Shown: positions 12,990-23,790 of the stretch, piece after piece
Layout of the letters: every line of letters starts with the position of its first letter
How positions within the stretch are numbered: the first letter of the stretch is position 1
Assembly (NCBI GenBank): GCA_025602905.1
Contig: JAHLKI010000027.1
Span: 186,001 to 250,000, forward strand
Source: Phlyctochytrium arcticum
Lineage: Eukaryota > Chytridiomycota > Chytridiomycetes > Chytridiales > Chytridiaceae
Length of the DNA: 64,000 bases
Direction of reading: 5' to 3'
Notes under the pieces: model-generated
What the model was told of the DNA's origin: nothing
The model's database searches: none
Seen by the model: only the letters and a program-made list of their open reading frames with translations
Program-made: the position numbers and the translations under genes

Positions 12990-13990
12990 ACGTCTGGCTT
13001 TTCCGCCAAATACAACCTCTCAAAGGCAGCTCGTCGACTACCACCTCGCCAATAGGTCGAAAGCCATTGGGCATAGGCGGAGGAGGCCAATACCCGTCCA
13101 AGACCAAATATCTATCAAATCGGCTCATTGACCGCACAACACCATATCATTCAGTTCTTGCGACCCCGCGGAGGAGGCCGGCGCTAAAACGTTCGTTCAC
13201 ACCACTACCCACATCTCCCGTTTCTATTGAATAACACGTATCCATGCAGCCATCATTGACCGCACAACCTTCACAAGGCGGCCCATCGTCCAGACCCTCT
13301 GATATCGAGGGACCTCCACTATGCAAAGTTCATCCCCTCTTATTCTGCGGAGGAGGCCGATACCCGTCCAATACGAAAGTGTACACCGCCAATAATGTCG
13401 GGGAACGTGGATTCCTCCATATGGAGATGGAATCTCAATCCTCCCAGGTTTTACTAAAGGTAGGTATGCCTGAGTACCCATCCCTCCTCGTCTTTGTCGA
13501 ATAACATGTATCACGTAGGCCGTTCATTGATCGCACAACATGATCATGTCGGGACCTGCCGAGGCGGCTCGGCGAACCCATCCCTCCTCCATTTTGTCGA
13601 ATAACAGGCCTTTCATTGATCGCACAGCATGGGCATGCCGAGCATGCCGATCGACAGCAACATAATCCCTATCGCCGACCAAGTGACGCTTCGCCAACGA
13701 CATCGTTCCCTTTACCCTCCCCAAACTTAAAACCCCCAATGTCATCCTTTCCGGTTCCGGTAAATATGGGCACGCCCACGTTCCCAATGCGGCCCGGGCC
13801 CTCCCCAGCCGGACTGGGTATCCCAATTCCGTGTCTTCCAGCTCTTACTTTCTGTCTCGCGGAGGAGGTCGATACCCGTCCAAACCCTTTAAAGCATCGC
13901 ATTCAATCTCAACTCGCTAGCGTACAGACTGGTACAACACATTACGCAGCTACTCTCATTCCAACCCCCACTAGCCCCACGAGAGCTACT
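12990..13990 (+). pseudogene. Decayed fragments of the RBMS-like RRM gene
   Basis: Plus-strand frames here repeat pieces of the RRM gene at 35.7-37.9 kb. Around 13660-13790 the frame reads NPYRRPSDASPTTSFPLPSP then FPVPVNMGTPTFPM, almost the same as the linker before RRM1 of the intact gene. The RRM1 entry peptide appears three times in altered form: GGGQYPSKTK near 13080, GGGRYPSNTKVYT near 13350 and EEVDTRPNP near 13865. A 15-bp string equivalent to IIDRTT coding (CATTGACCGCACAAC or close variants) recurs near 13127, 13254, 13527 and 13615. No continuous RRM can be read, so this is a mosaic of truncated copies. Confidence 0.7.
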
Positions 13991-14004
13991 GTTCCCAACA
14001 GGAA

Positions 14005-14334
14005 TTGGGTACGCCACCAGTTTCGCGGGAGGGAGTAGACCCGCCTGCGAAGGGACAGTACGTTTGCGATACCTGCTGTGTCGGATGTCTGCGACGACAA
14101 GATTTGAACAGGCACCAGGCCACCCATCTCAACGGACAGAAACTATCTTCATGCGGCCACCGTGGCACCGGCATCGCCCGCCAGGATGCGCTACATCGTC
14201 ACCAAAAAGGCCGGCAAGTACCAGCTTCGCCACCCTTCAAGCGACCCATTATCCCATCACACCGTCGCCTCTTTGCAACTCTTACACTCACACGACAACC
14301 ACCACAGCAACCAGCCAAGTGTTGGAGGGGATGA
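14005..14334 (+). pseudogene. C2H2 zinc-finger fragment
   Basis: The frame holds one canonical finger, YVCDTC then QDLNRHQATH, spaced C-x2-C-x12-H-x3-H. It is followed by a second finger (CGHRGTGIARQDALHRHQ) that lacks its first Cys. No good start or other exon can be seen, and upstream is RRM-gene debris. It is probably a relic of a fungal transcription-factor gene, though a very small real gene is possible. Confidence 0.5.
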
Positions 14335-14521
14335 GGGGTCTTTAATGTATTTTTTGGCCTGAGATTCCCACCACATTTGTTCTGCTTTGTTATGCGTTGA
14401 AAGAAAATAGAAAAGCTGGTTGTTTTCCTTTCAGTATCTAAACTTTTGTTGTGATATTATTTGTGATTGTTAGGAAAATGTTGAATATAGTAACGGGCTA
14501 CGGTTAGGTGTAGACCGTCCA

Positions 14522-15660
14522 GTGCCCACACATCATGAAACTTCCAAATCATCGGGTCTTGAGAAGAGCTTAGCCTTCACACCGATAGTTTTGAGAAAGG
14601 TTATCATTTCTTCATTAAATGCAGGGTCCAATCTTTCATGGAGTCAACTTTGCGCACATTCTCCTTCAGAACGAGCGGAGGATGGTAACGAGCATCTGGG
14701 TGTCGAACGTTGTGGTTTTCCTGCAGTTGTACACTGCATCAAGTCCTGCCTCGACGTAGCGCACTCGAACAGGCGCTTCGTTTGAATGTGGTGGCGTATC
14801 TCCCAATGCTCCTTCGTCGTGTTGTCCGTGTGACTCAAGAGATCATCGATATTTACGTGGACTGGGGGTCTTTGCAAATCTCGTCTCGATAGTTTTGCAA
14901 ACGTGCCGACTTTGTTCTTTTTTCTTGGTCCCGGGTTCAAGAATTTCACATTGTAGGAAGCTCCGGATGCAAGCACCTCCTCAATCTTCCCAAGGGAGAC
15001 CCACTTTGTGCTTTGCAGCTTCTTTGTCTTTCCAGTTTTCCTATCGGCGATCATTACAATATCCCCGACCTGAAATAAGGAAGAGTCAGTGAACCAAGTC
15101 ATTACTGCGATGAATGGTAACGGTACTCTGACGTACCTTATGGGGAGTCATTTCTAGAGGGTCAAACTTGATTTGCAGTTTCAACTTATATGCGGCATTC
15201 CGGCGTGCACGGTTCCTCATGTTGACTAGTGCCTTCGCATGATTCTTCTCCTTATCTGCGTTAGTTCAGCTTTTGAACTCTTCTCTACCCAGCTCAGGAT
15301 TGCGCAGCCAGTTGGGATCGGTTCTTCCGTGAAACAGCTCAAAGGGTCGGAACCGTGTGACCGAGTGTAGCTCGTGGTTATATGTGTCATAAATGTTTGT
15401 AGTACTTTCTGTAATTCCGATAATTTTACACTTTCATGACGTTGGTTGACTGCGTGCTTGAGGCGCCGATGAAAAGTTTGGTGACTACGCTCGACGATCC
15501 CCTGGGTCTGCGGGTGATATGGCATTCCATGTTTTTGCACAACATTCCAGGCCGTGACGGCATCTTTGATGCATTGAGCAACGAATTCTCCTCCATTGTC
15601 TGAGAGCAAAATATCCGGTTGGCCATACTTTTCAAAGAGACTCAGTAAACGACCTTTTTA
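14522..15660 (-). pseudogene. LTR-retrotransposon integrase fossil
   Basis: The upstream block (about 15226-15660) reads LLSDNGGEFVAQ, then HGMPYHPQTQGIVERSHQTF, the second Asp and the Glu of a retroviral-type integrase core (D-x35-E). The downstream block (about 14644-15240) carries an integrase C-terminal barrel signature, FQVGDIVMIADRK. The two blocks are in different frames, and the first catalytic Asp, RT and LTRs are missing. The sequence differs clearly from the integrase of the neighbouring chromovirus, so it is a separate, older element. Its upstream part stops at AT-rich low-complexity sequence just outside the young LTR at 15785. Confidence 0.8.
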
Positions 15661-15784
15661 TATTTCCTCTTTGAATTTCTTCTTCAAAGAACTTTTAAAT
15701 CTCTCTTTGATCCCGAAAATCTGTATCTCTAGTTCCCACACTGCACTCGTATCATGTTCAATATTGCTAGGTTTTTAACTTCTT

Positions 15785-16071
15785 TGCAATGGGGTCAGGG
15801 GGATCGGTCTGATGAAAGAAAGGGGCTCAAAGAAAAGTAAAATGGACGCTATATGCAACTTCCCAGGTTGCGAGAGTTCGGGTAGTGTAATGGTCGAAAA
15901 ACACTTAAAGTTATGTCTAATGCTATCAGAGTACTTTATGATGGAATAAAACCTGTCACGAGTGTGGCGCGTGCCAGCTCGCGCAGTAATGATTGCTACC
16001 GCTCTCAGGGACCAATGACACATGTCATTCGGCCGCCTGCCGCTAGTATAAAAGAACCAGAACCCGTCACA
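15785..16071 (-). repeat. 3' LTR of the chromovirus
   Basis: It matches 22664-22950 over all 287 bases with two substitutions. On the plus strand it begins TGCAATGGGG and ends CCCGTCACA, so the termini are TG...CA in either orientation. Confidence 0.95.
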
Positions 16072-16081
16072 CCCCCCTCAG
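16072..16081 (-). other. Polypurine tract
   Basis: Immediately inside the 3' LTR the minus strand reads CTGAGGGGGG, the plus-strand primer expected next to the LTR of a Ty3/gypsy element. Confidence 0.75.
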
Positions 16082-16811
16082 ACTCGATTATGAGCGAATG
16101 AAGGAGCTATGAGCGAGTCTCAAGTACAGGGTTCTCCTCGAACAGGCGAATGAGCATAGATGACAGTAATCAGTACAACCTCACCGGCATCCCACATACC
16201 TGACAACGCCAGACGTATGCTAGACCCTCCGGTGCAGAAGAGCAAACCGAACGACGCCAGACGTTCGCTCCTCTGAGTTACACTGACCATTGTCAATCTG
16301 ACTCAAGCACATGTTCAATGAAAGCGGACGCTGAACCCCTCTTCAGCGTAGAGTCAAACTCTCCTTGCCGTCACTCTGGCAAGCTTCTACATATCACACA
16401 TGTAGGGATGGGAATGGTATATGTCTGCTTGCGGTCCTTACTGTTGTAAGTTACGCGTAATGTAAACAAGCCCTCTTGGCTGGGTCCCTCGAAGTCCATG
16501 CATAGACGACGCATCTGCTCAGCTCAGGTTGATCAGACCTACCGGAGCAACGACAAGCGAGACCGCATTGTCGACAAGGTGCAACCTTGGATGTGGGTGC
16601 ACTTCAACTGCTAGGCATGCTGAAGGCGGTGATGGCCATTCATCTCATAGTAGTGAGCCCGGATGGGCGCTGGTTGGGTCATCCAAGGACCAGCGTCTTA
16701 CGTATTGAACCTTCCCACGGTTCAAGATGGAGCCACATTGCTCGCCATCCACGCTCTGTCGTATCCACTCACGACCAGACATATCAGTTTCCCTTCAGCA
16801 CGGACGATCAC
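16082..16811 (-). other. 3' untranslated internal region of the chromovirus
   Basis: About 730 bp lie between the end of pol and the polypurine tract. No open frame of note is present. A CGCCAGACGT-like string occurs twice near 16207 and 16255. Confidence 0.5.
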
Positions 16812-18050
16812 TCATCGACGTCCTCTCTTGCGTGCTGGTTTGGCAGTGGCAGCGGGCACATCGCTCGTGCTTGCCTTGGAAGTGGTTCCGCCCTTTTTGC
16901 GCTTTGCCGAAAGCGGAGGGTTACGGTCTGCCACTGGGGGATTTGCTACTTCCCATACGCCCAGTGCTTCCGTGCCCTCGAGGTGTTTTCGCGGCTCCCA
17001 AGTCGCGTCCTCAGGTCCGAACCCTTCCCATTGTACCAAGTACATCCGCTTCCTGTGACGGACTTTCTCGTCAAGGATGCGGTCAACTAGCCAAAGTTCC
17101 TCTCCATTCACAAGGACAGGATCAGGCGCTTCCACTGAAGCCCTGTAGGCTACGGAGTTCGGGGGCTCCCATGTCTTCAAGATATTGACATGAAACGTCG
17201 GATGAACCATACGCATAGTATGTGGCAACTTCAACCGGTACGTATCAGGATGAGGTCCAAAGTCCTCCACACTGAATGGACCAATCCAATCCTGACGAAG
17301 CTTCTCGGGCAGCTTTCCCAAGGCCGGGATGTGGATCCCCTTACGTTTGAGCAAGACGAGATCGCCCTTGTCAAATTTCAGAGTCCGACGCCCGCGGTCA
17401 TGGTTTCGCGCCTGCACATCTTGTGCATCACGTAGGCGCTGCTGCACGACCCGTTCAGTGTCTCTCAGAGCATCAACGAACTTTGCAACTTGTTGCGCAG
17501 TAGGTGTTGCGATCTGTTGAAGACCTTTCCGCGTGGTAAATTCCCCGAATACCAGCGGTAGACGCCCCTTGTCTATCATGAACGGAGCGAAGCCCGTGCT
17601 TGACGGAGTCAAATTGTGATGGAACTCAAGCATCGGCAAGATGTCCACCCAATTCTTACCGTCAAGGTCTATGAAAGCCCTCAAAATGCTTTTCACAGAC
17701 TTGATCTTGCGCTCGCACTTGCCATCAGTCTGTTGATGACGAGCCGTCGCGACTTCCCGCTTAATGCCCAAGCCGACCGTAAAGGCCTCCCAAAACTCGG
17801 ATAAAAAGCGGCTGTCTCTGTCGCTGACAATCACTTCCGGTGCACCTTCATTCTTGAAGAAGTGCGAAGTGAAGAGATATGCAATCTCTTGGCTCCCCAT
17901 CTCCATGTTACATGGAATCAGATACACACGAGTGGAGAGGTAATCCACTATGACGAGTGCGGCATCGTAATAATCGCCATTATGGCTATCCTTCCCCCCC
18001 ACGATTCCGTACGAGGCAAAGACACAAAGTCCATACCGATCGTATGCCAA
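16812..18050 (-). pseudogene. Chromovirus pol 3' part: integrase core and chromodomain
   Basis: The frame opens inside the integrase core (AALVIVDYLSTRVYLIP, then VIVSDRDSRFLSEFWE and a Glu within HQQTDGKCERKI). It continues through the C-terminal domain (FDKGDLVLLKRKG) and closes with a chromodomain (VDRILDEKVRHRKRMYLVQW, then EDATWEPRKHLEG). A chromodomain at this place defines chromoviruses and directs integration to marked chromatin. A Lys/Ala-rich tail ends the protein. It overlaps the upstream pol frame by about 100 bases but is one frame off, and the change must occur at the C7 run at 17994-18000. Confidence 0.92.
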
Positions 18051-21000
18051 CGCTTGTCAGGCACAGGTAATGAGCGGAGCAACCCCACACCGCGTGATGT
18101 GGTTCGGAAACGTTGACATTGCGGGCATGTGGTAACATAGTCCGAAACGTCGCGTTCCATACCGAGCCAGTAATACTCCTGGAGCAAGCGAGCATAAGTC
18201 GAATGCTTTCCGGTGTGTCCGCCCATCAGCAGGGAATCGTGATAACGCGTTAACAGCGCAGTGCGTAACGCGTCGGGGACATAGCGGCGACCCTCGTAGC
18301 GGAGCAACGAAGCCGGCTTGCCGTCGTTGGTCTGCATACCGAGGTCCTCTTCGGAAAAGCGTCGCTCATGGACTGACATAATCTTCGGCGCTTTCGACTT
18401 TGCCTCCAAACTCTGCCGCATTTGGATAGCAAAGTCGTCCGATCGAAGCAATTTGGCCCACTGCAGGGGGTCGGAAGGAACATCTTCCAGCTGGCCGACC
18501 GCCTGTGCCATATGCTTCCTTGCGCGCTTCTTCGCGCGGGCGGCATTAACCGTAACCTTGATCGTCGCACGATGTTCGGAAAGGTGTGCTGCCTGAACCG
18601 CCACAGCGTTAACCATAACTCGTTGCGCACAATCCGCACAGCGCGGCGCGTAATACGGGTTACGGCTAAGGACATCGGCAACGGTGTTCCATTCACCAGG
18701 AAGGTACTCGATGTCAAAGTCAAACTGTTGGAGAAATTCGACCCAATTTGCCTGACGACGACTCAAATGCTGCTGTTCCTGCAAGTAGATCAGAGATTTG
18801 TGGTCGACGAAAGCGCGAAAATGGCGTCCCATGAGGAACTGTCGGTTTGCCTTCAGCATCTTGACAAGCGCAAGCAACTCCTGCTCATGGACCGGGTACC
18901 GAGTCTCTGCATCTTGCATCTTCCTCGAGAAGTACAAGATGGGACGCAGCCGGGGCAGATCCTTAAACCCTGCAACCGTAGTTGGCAAAGGTGAAGGCAT
19001 AGTGTCATCTGCATTGGCTGGTTGAGCAAGCCATCCTCCTATGGCGAAGCCAGACGCGTCAGTGAACACGTAGACTTCCTTGTCTGGATCGTACGGCGTC
19101 AACACAGGAGCCGTAGAAATCTTCTCCTTCAGCGTCTCAAAGGCTTTGATTTCCGCATCAGTCCACTGCCAGGGCTTGTTGCCAGACTGCAGTTCAGACA
19201 ACGGATGCGCGATCTCAGCATACCTATCGACATACGATGAAAGGTAGTTGGTCAAACCCAGGAAGGATTGAATATCTTTGTAGTTCCGGGGAACAGCAAA
19301 GCTCTGGACGGCTGCAATCTTGCTCTCAGAGATGCGGACGCCAGACTGACCCATCATATGGCCACAGAATTCAATTTCCTGCACAGCCCAAGTGCATTTG
19401 GACGGTTTGACATACAGTGCGCTGGCCTCCAATGCCTTCAGCACACTCTCGACATGGCGCTGATGCTCTTCCAGCGTGTCGGAGAAGACGAGAATGTCGT
19501 CCAAGTACGTGATAATGAAATCATCGTACATGCTTCCAAAGACTTTGTTCATAATCCGTTGGAAAGTCGCAGGTGCGTTCGTTAGCCCAAACGGCATCAC
19601 GGCGTACTCGAAATGTCCAAAGCGGGTTTTGAATGCAGTCTTTGGGATTTCACCTTCCCTGATGCGCACACAATGGTAAGCGTCCTTGATGTCCAACAGC
19701 GAAAACCACTTCTTGCCAACCGTACGGTGACGCAACTCGGCTAAATGCGGCAAAGGGGTACGGTCCTTCTTTGTCTGCCGATTCAACCCACGGTAATCAA
19801 TGCAGCAACGAAGAGTACCGTCCTTCTTTTTCGCAAATAGCACAGCGGCGCCCCACGGACTTGAAGAATGGCGGATCCATCCCTTGGCCAAGAGTTTGGT
19901 AATTTGCTGTTGGAGCTCCTCGAGCTCATCAGGACCCATTGGCCGCAAAGGTACTGACACAGGCGCCTCCTTGCCTTCGATTTCAATCTTGAAATCATCT
20001 TCTCCTCGAGAAGGTGGTAGAGTCTGCAACTCCGCAAATACAGTCTTTGCATATGGGCGTAAGATCGCCAGCAACGGATGATCTGCAGGGATCGAAGCCA
20101 GCGGGTCGGGGACACTGTCAGGGACCTTCAACTCCTGAGTTCCAGTTTCCCGGGCTTGCGATCGGGCTGCACTCACCCGCGCGGAGGCAGGAGCGACACG
20201 CACACGGCCACCCCCCTCAATCCAGCGCTCAACGTCAACTTGTACAGCAAACACCGAGACAAACTCCTTTTTCCGCACACCGCGTAAAAACCTGTCTGCC
20301 CGAAGGAGCTCTGGAATCTGCTTCACTCCAGGAAGCTCCGACGGCGACTTCAGGCGTGAGGAGCTCGGTTTGCAAGCGAAGTAACGCAGAGAACTGGCGT
20401 TGCAGCTCAACTTTCCCGACCACTTGCGTGACACAGGTCGCGCTTCACAATAGTGGCGAGTCCCCTCCTTAGTGAAGGACAGACGGGGGTAATCATCGAC
20501 CTTGTCGATTTGGAGGGATTCAAGGTCCAGGATGAAGGGGAGTCCCAAGATGACATCAACTCGGAGCGGTGCCACAATGAACGGAGCTTCCTGGAAGCCG
20601 ATCTTTTGGCCCACGTTCGTGTAGATCTCCAGGTCACCCTTCATCATACGCGTGGACGTGAATGTTTCCCCGTCGTCACCCCACTCAACCTCAATGGTCG
20701 TGGGAGGAGAATGGGTTGGAAAACCATGTTTCCGAACCCATTTGTCACTGACCATCATCGTGTCACAGCCCGTATCAATGAGCATTCGGGCCATCTTGCC
20801 GTTCAGCTTCCCATGGATCACAAAGGCATATGGTGAGATGGCAGGATCAATCATCCCTGGTGGTGAATGCCTCGGAGTTTCATTTGTGGCGGAAGAACCC
20901 TTCGCGACCTCATTAGGAGCAACCCGAACCACGCCAGACGGTCGCTCACTGCCTACGGTATGCGTAGCTTCTCCTTTCACGGATGAACCTTCGGACGGTA

Positions 21001-21526
21001 CCAACGGATGCAAAGACACAGAGTTTACAGATGATAATGTATTTGTCAAAGTACAAGAAACACTAACATCTAAGGATGGACGGCCTGTGCCGTCTTCGCC
21101 CATCCCCTCTAGTTTCCCGAAGGACCAGTGGCTTTGTTGGGGCACATGCGGGCAACGTGCGCAGTGCTCCCACAGACAAACAAAAGAAGGCCGGGGCCCC
21201 CCCTTGCGGTCTGTTCCCAGACGAACCGCCCTCTTTGCGGTTGCCGGATCCAGAACTCCCTCCGTTCTGACCACTGCCCTTACCACCTTTGTGATAAGGT
21301 GCCGCCTTGCGAGAATCGCGAGACTGAACCGCGGATACACTCGCCTTCTCTCTCTTGGAAGACGATCCGGAAGGTCCAGGGTTGGCGGGATCGGTGGGCG
21401 CGGAACCCTCAGTGGGTGCGCCGGCGGCATAGACATACTTGCCGTTGTTGTCGAGGGAGAAAATCTCCAACAACTCCGATCCAATGCGCTGCAGGTCCGC
21501 CACTGTGGCTGGAGCGATACCTGCAT
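17948..21526 (-). pseudogene. Chromovirus pol 5' part: protease, RT, RNase H, integrase zinc domain
   Basis: Domains in order: aspartic protease with LIDTGCDTMMV and an ILGLPFI flap/end motif; reverse transcriptase with LFAKKKDGTLRCCIDYR, FSLLDIKDAYHCVRI, MPFGLTNAPATFQ and the catalytic YLDD; RNase H beginning VYVFTDASGFAIGGW; and the integrase HHCC zinc domain (H in YHDSLLMGGHTGKH, CPQC). After the first integrase Asp region the frame runs out at the C7 run. About 1190 codons are continuous. The first part (to about 20900) overlaps the gag frame, as expected for a gag-pol frameshift or a mutational break. Confidence 0.94.
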
Positions 21527-22550
21527 TGGCCGACCTCACTGAATGGGCATGACGCAAAATGTCTTTGCCCATAGAAGCCCAGACATGCCCTCCTCGGTTC
21601 AACCCATCCCTGAAAAGGGCGCGAACCTCGGAATCGGGCAGTGGCTCTCCTCCTACAGCCAGTTGGGAGGTCAGACGGTTAAAAACCGCTAGGTACTCCG
21701 AGTAGTTGCTGCATTGCAACCCTCTCAATTGGGCAATAACCCGAGGTCTCGGGTTACGTTCCATGAAGCGACTCCGCAACATCGCTTCAAAGTCCGTTCT
21801 GCAACGGGGGCGAGATGGACCAAGTGAGTCCAACCACGATCTCGCGGCTCCCGTCAGATGACGCTCCATGTACTGCACATAGCCAGTACGCATCCGGTTG
21901 TCGTATGCGGTTCCTGAAGACGGGTGGTCCAGGTAGTCGTGATGACGTACCAAGAAGTCACGTATCCTTTCGGCCGTGCAATCCTCCCGAATTCCCGCAA
22001 AACGAGCCTCGCTCGCCGACTTCTGCAAGGACTTCAGCTCGCTCACTTCAAAGAAGGAGCTGCCTACTTGGGGAGTGGATCCAGGGTTCACCGGCATTCC
22101 GGGTACCTGCGCTTCCTGCTCCCGGAGCTGTCCCTTCAACCGGACTACTTCGTCACGGAGAGCACAGAGCTCTGCCTCGGTCTCGGGGATTGGGCCCTTA
22201 CCCTTGTCCCTGGCATCAGTCGCGGTCAACTTCAACTCCGCAAGGCTTCCGCCAAGCGCTGCGCCAGTCGACCCACGACGTTGCTCAGTGAGGGGTTCCC
22301 CAGCAGGGGGAGAGGGGTCAGCTCCACCCTCGACGTCCATAAGGTCATCGACGGTCTCGCCTTCCTCCAACTCACTTCGCCCCGCGGCAAGGTCCATGTC
22401 GTCCTCTGACTCCATGGCCTCTTCCTCCTTCTCACGGAAAGGTTGTTCGTCTTCCTTCCTCACGGCCTCCTCCTTCTTGTCACGCTTCGACGCTTCACCG
22501 TCGGTGGCACCCTTCTACCCCTTGCGAGTCTTCGAAGGCTTGGAAGTCAT
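21063..22550 (-). pseudogene. Chromovirus gag (nucleocapsid), interrupted by an early stop
   Basis: The best ATG is at 22550, but codon 12 is TAG (22515-22517). The frame then runs open from there to 21063. The acidic N-terminal region and coiled coil (ELCALRDEVVRLKGQL) are followed by a retrotransposon-gag core (GYVQYMERHLTGAARSWLD, then RFMERNPR and YLAVFNRLTSQL). Downstream comes a Gly/Ser-rich tail and a CCHC knuckle whose residues fall in two frames near 21170 (GSTAHVARMCPNK in one, FFCL in another). The knuckle break lies near a G/C homopolymer. Confidence 0.85.
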
Positions 22551-22650
22551 GATACTGGAAAGAAAGAACGAGTGGGTGAGAGAAGGGTAAAGTTCAAAAA
22601 CTTCAAAAACAAAATTGGGAAGCCGACCTTGTTTTCAATCAAACCACGAA

Positions 22651-22663
22651 GGTGGTGCTACCA
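22651..22663 (-). other. Primer-binding site of the chromovirus
   Basis: Directly after the 5' LTR the minus strand reads TGGTAGCACCACC, which pairs with a tRNA 3' end ...GGTGGTGCTACCA. The Ty1 site for initiator tRNA-Met is TGGTAGCGCC, so the initiator tRNA is the likely primer. The same 13 bases occur at 27565-27577 beside another LTR. Confidence 0.85.
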
Positions 22664-22950
22664 TGCAATGGGGTCAGGGGGATCGGTCTGATGAAAGAAA
22701 GGGGCTCAAAGAAAAGTAAAATGGACGCTATATGCAACTTCCCAGGTTGCGAGAGTTCGGGTAGTGTAATGGTCGAAAAACACTTAAAGTTATGTCTAAT
22801 GCTATCAGAGTACTTTATGATGGAAGAAAACCTGTCACGAGTGTGGCGCATGCCAGCTCGCGCAGTAATGATTGCTACCGCTCTCAGGGACCAATGACAC
22901 ATGTCATTCGGCCGCCTGCCGCTAGTATAAAAGAACCAGAACCCGTCACA
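22664..22950 (-). repeat. 5' LTR of the chromovirus
   Basis: This is a 287-bp direct repeat of 15785-16071 with two mismatches. Its outer edge abuts a truncated minus-strand coding fragment. Confidence 0.95.
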
Positions 22951-23349
22951 AGTTCAGAGCATACGAGCCTGTCGCCAACAATCTCGCTGCTGCGGGGATA
23001 ATTCCCAATGCTTCGAGCTCTGTTGGAGGGAAAGACGATCCGGAGATGGATATCTGTCAATTTTTGTGCGGCCCTTTGCAGCACAGGAACGATGCTGCTG
23101 CTGGCGTGAGAAGCCTGTGGAGGAGACTGTATGGTTTTGGTGATGGTGTGGGCGATGGATAGGAGGATCGCGGGAATGACAATGTATGGCTTGCCATTGG
23201 AGGAACTTGTCCCCAAACTTGTCCACACTCGTTGTTGCGCTTGAAATGGGTGGTAAGAAATCGACACGCATCATCTCAAATTGAATTGAAGTGCCTACCT
23301 GGATTACGAAAAAACTCAAAATCCTGCGAACTTGCGACGTTGATGGCAT
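22951..23349 (-). pseudogene. Host gene fragment cut by the chromovirus LTR
   Basis: An ATG at 23349 opens MPSTSQVRRILSFFVIQ, followed by a good donor (CAG-GTAGGC) and a plausible acceptor (TTTCAAG) near 23245. Beyond it, two frames stay open towards the LTR and I cannot choose between them. No family is recognised. The fragment ends where the LTR begins, and no continuation is seen on the other side of the element. Confidence 0.35.
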
Positions 23350-23689
23350 GATTTGGTTGTTTGATGGATTTCTTTTGGGAGATTTTCTTTTGCGATGGGG
23401 AGTGCCTGACAGGTGAAGGGCTGTTTTTATACTTTTTAGAAGAAGGAGGTCCCATCTGGCGGCTGCTGAGCTTCTTGACATTGGTGCTTTCTACTCCACT
23501 GGTATGGAGGAGTTTAACCCTCTCATTTTTTTCTTGGTACGTGTTGGAGCCATTTCATGTAGAGGCAGCCTGCGGCGGGCTCGTGGTTTGATGAGCATTG
23601 ACCGCACGACTGCGCTAAGGCGCATCGTCACGTGTATGTTTCTTGTTTTCTTCTGTATATCATTCCCTTGCACTGTACATTTTTACTCT

Positions 23690-23790
23690 TTACGCTTTTT
23701 CTCTTCCTCTGCGCTAAAGCTAATAACACTACCCCGACTCTCGCACCCTGGGAAGGTGCATTACCGTCCATACCAACTCTTAACCGAAAA
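23690..23790 (+). repeat. Diverged LTR remnant related to the 287-bp LTR, inverted
   Basis: The plus strand here contains CACTACCCCGACTCTCGCAC and then CTGGGAAGGTGCAT. The reverse complement of the young LTR has CACTACCCGAACTCTCGCAA and CTGGGAAGTTGCAT at the same spacing. It is therefore an older, partly decayed LTR of the same or a sister family in the opposite orientation. Confidence 0.7.

Larger units (their letters stand above)
15785..22950 (-). mobile_element. Chromodomain Ty3/gypsy LTR retrotransposon (chromovirus), coding-broken
   Basis: The element is 7166 bp on the minus strand, with two 287-bp LTRs starting TG and ending CA. It has a tRNA primer-binding site, a purine tract, gag, protease, RT, RNase H, integrase and chromodomain. 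The LTRs differ at two positions (t/g and g/a in the middle third), so the insertion is young. Even so the reading frames are broken: an in-frame TAG in gag at 22515-22517, a frame change in the zinc knuckle near 21170, and a frame change at a C7 run at 17994-18000 inside the integrase core. The flanking five bases differ (TTCTT on the left, AGTTC on the right), so no target-site duplication is visible. Confidence 0.93.

Noticed and set aside
20652..21542. Plus-strand frame of 296 codons
   Set aside because: Antisense to chromovirus gag-pol, whose domains on the minus strand are unambiguous.
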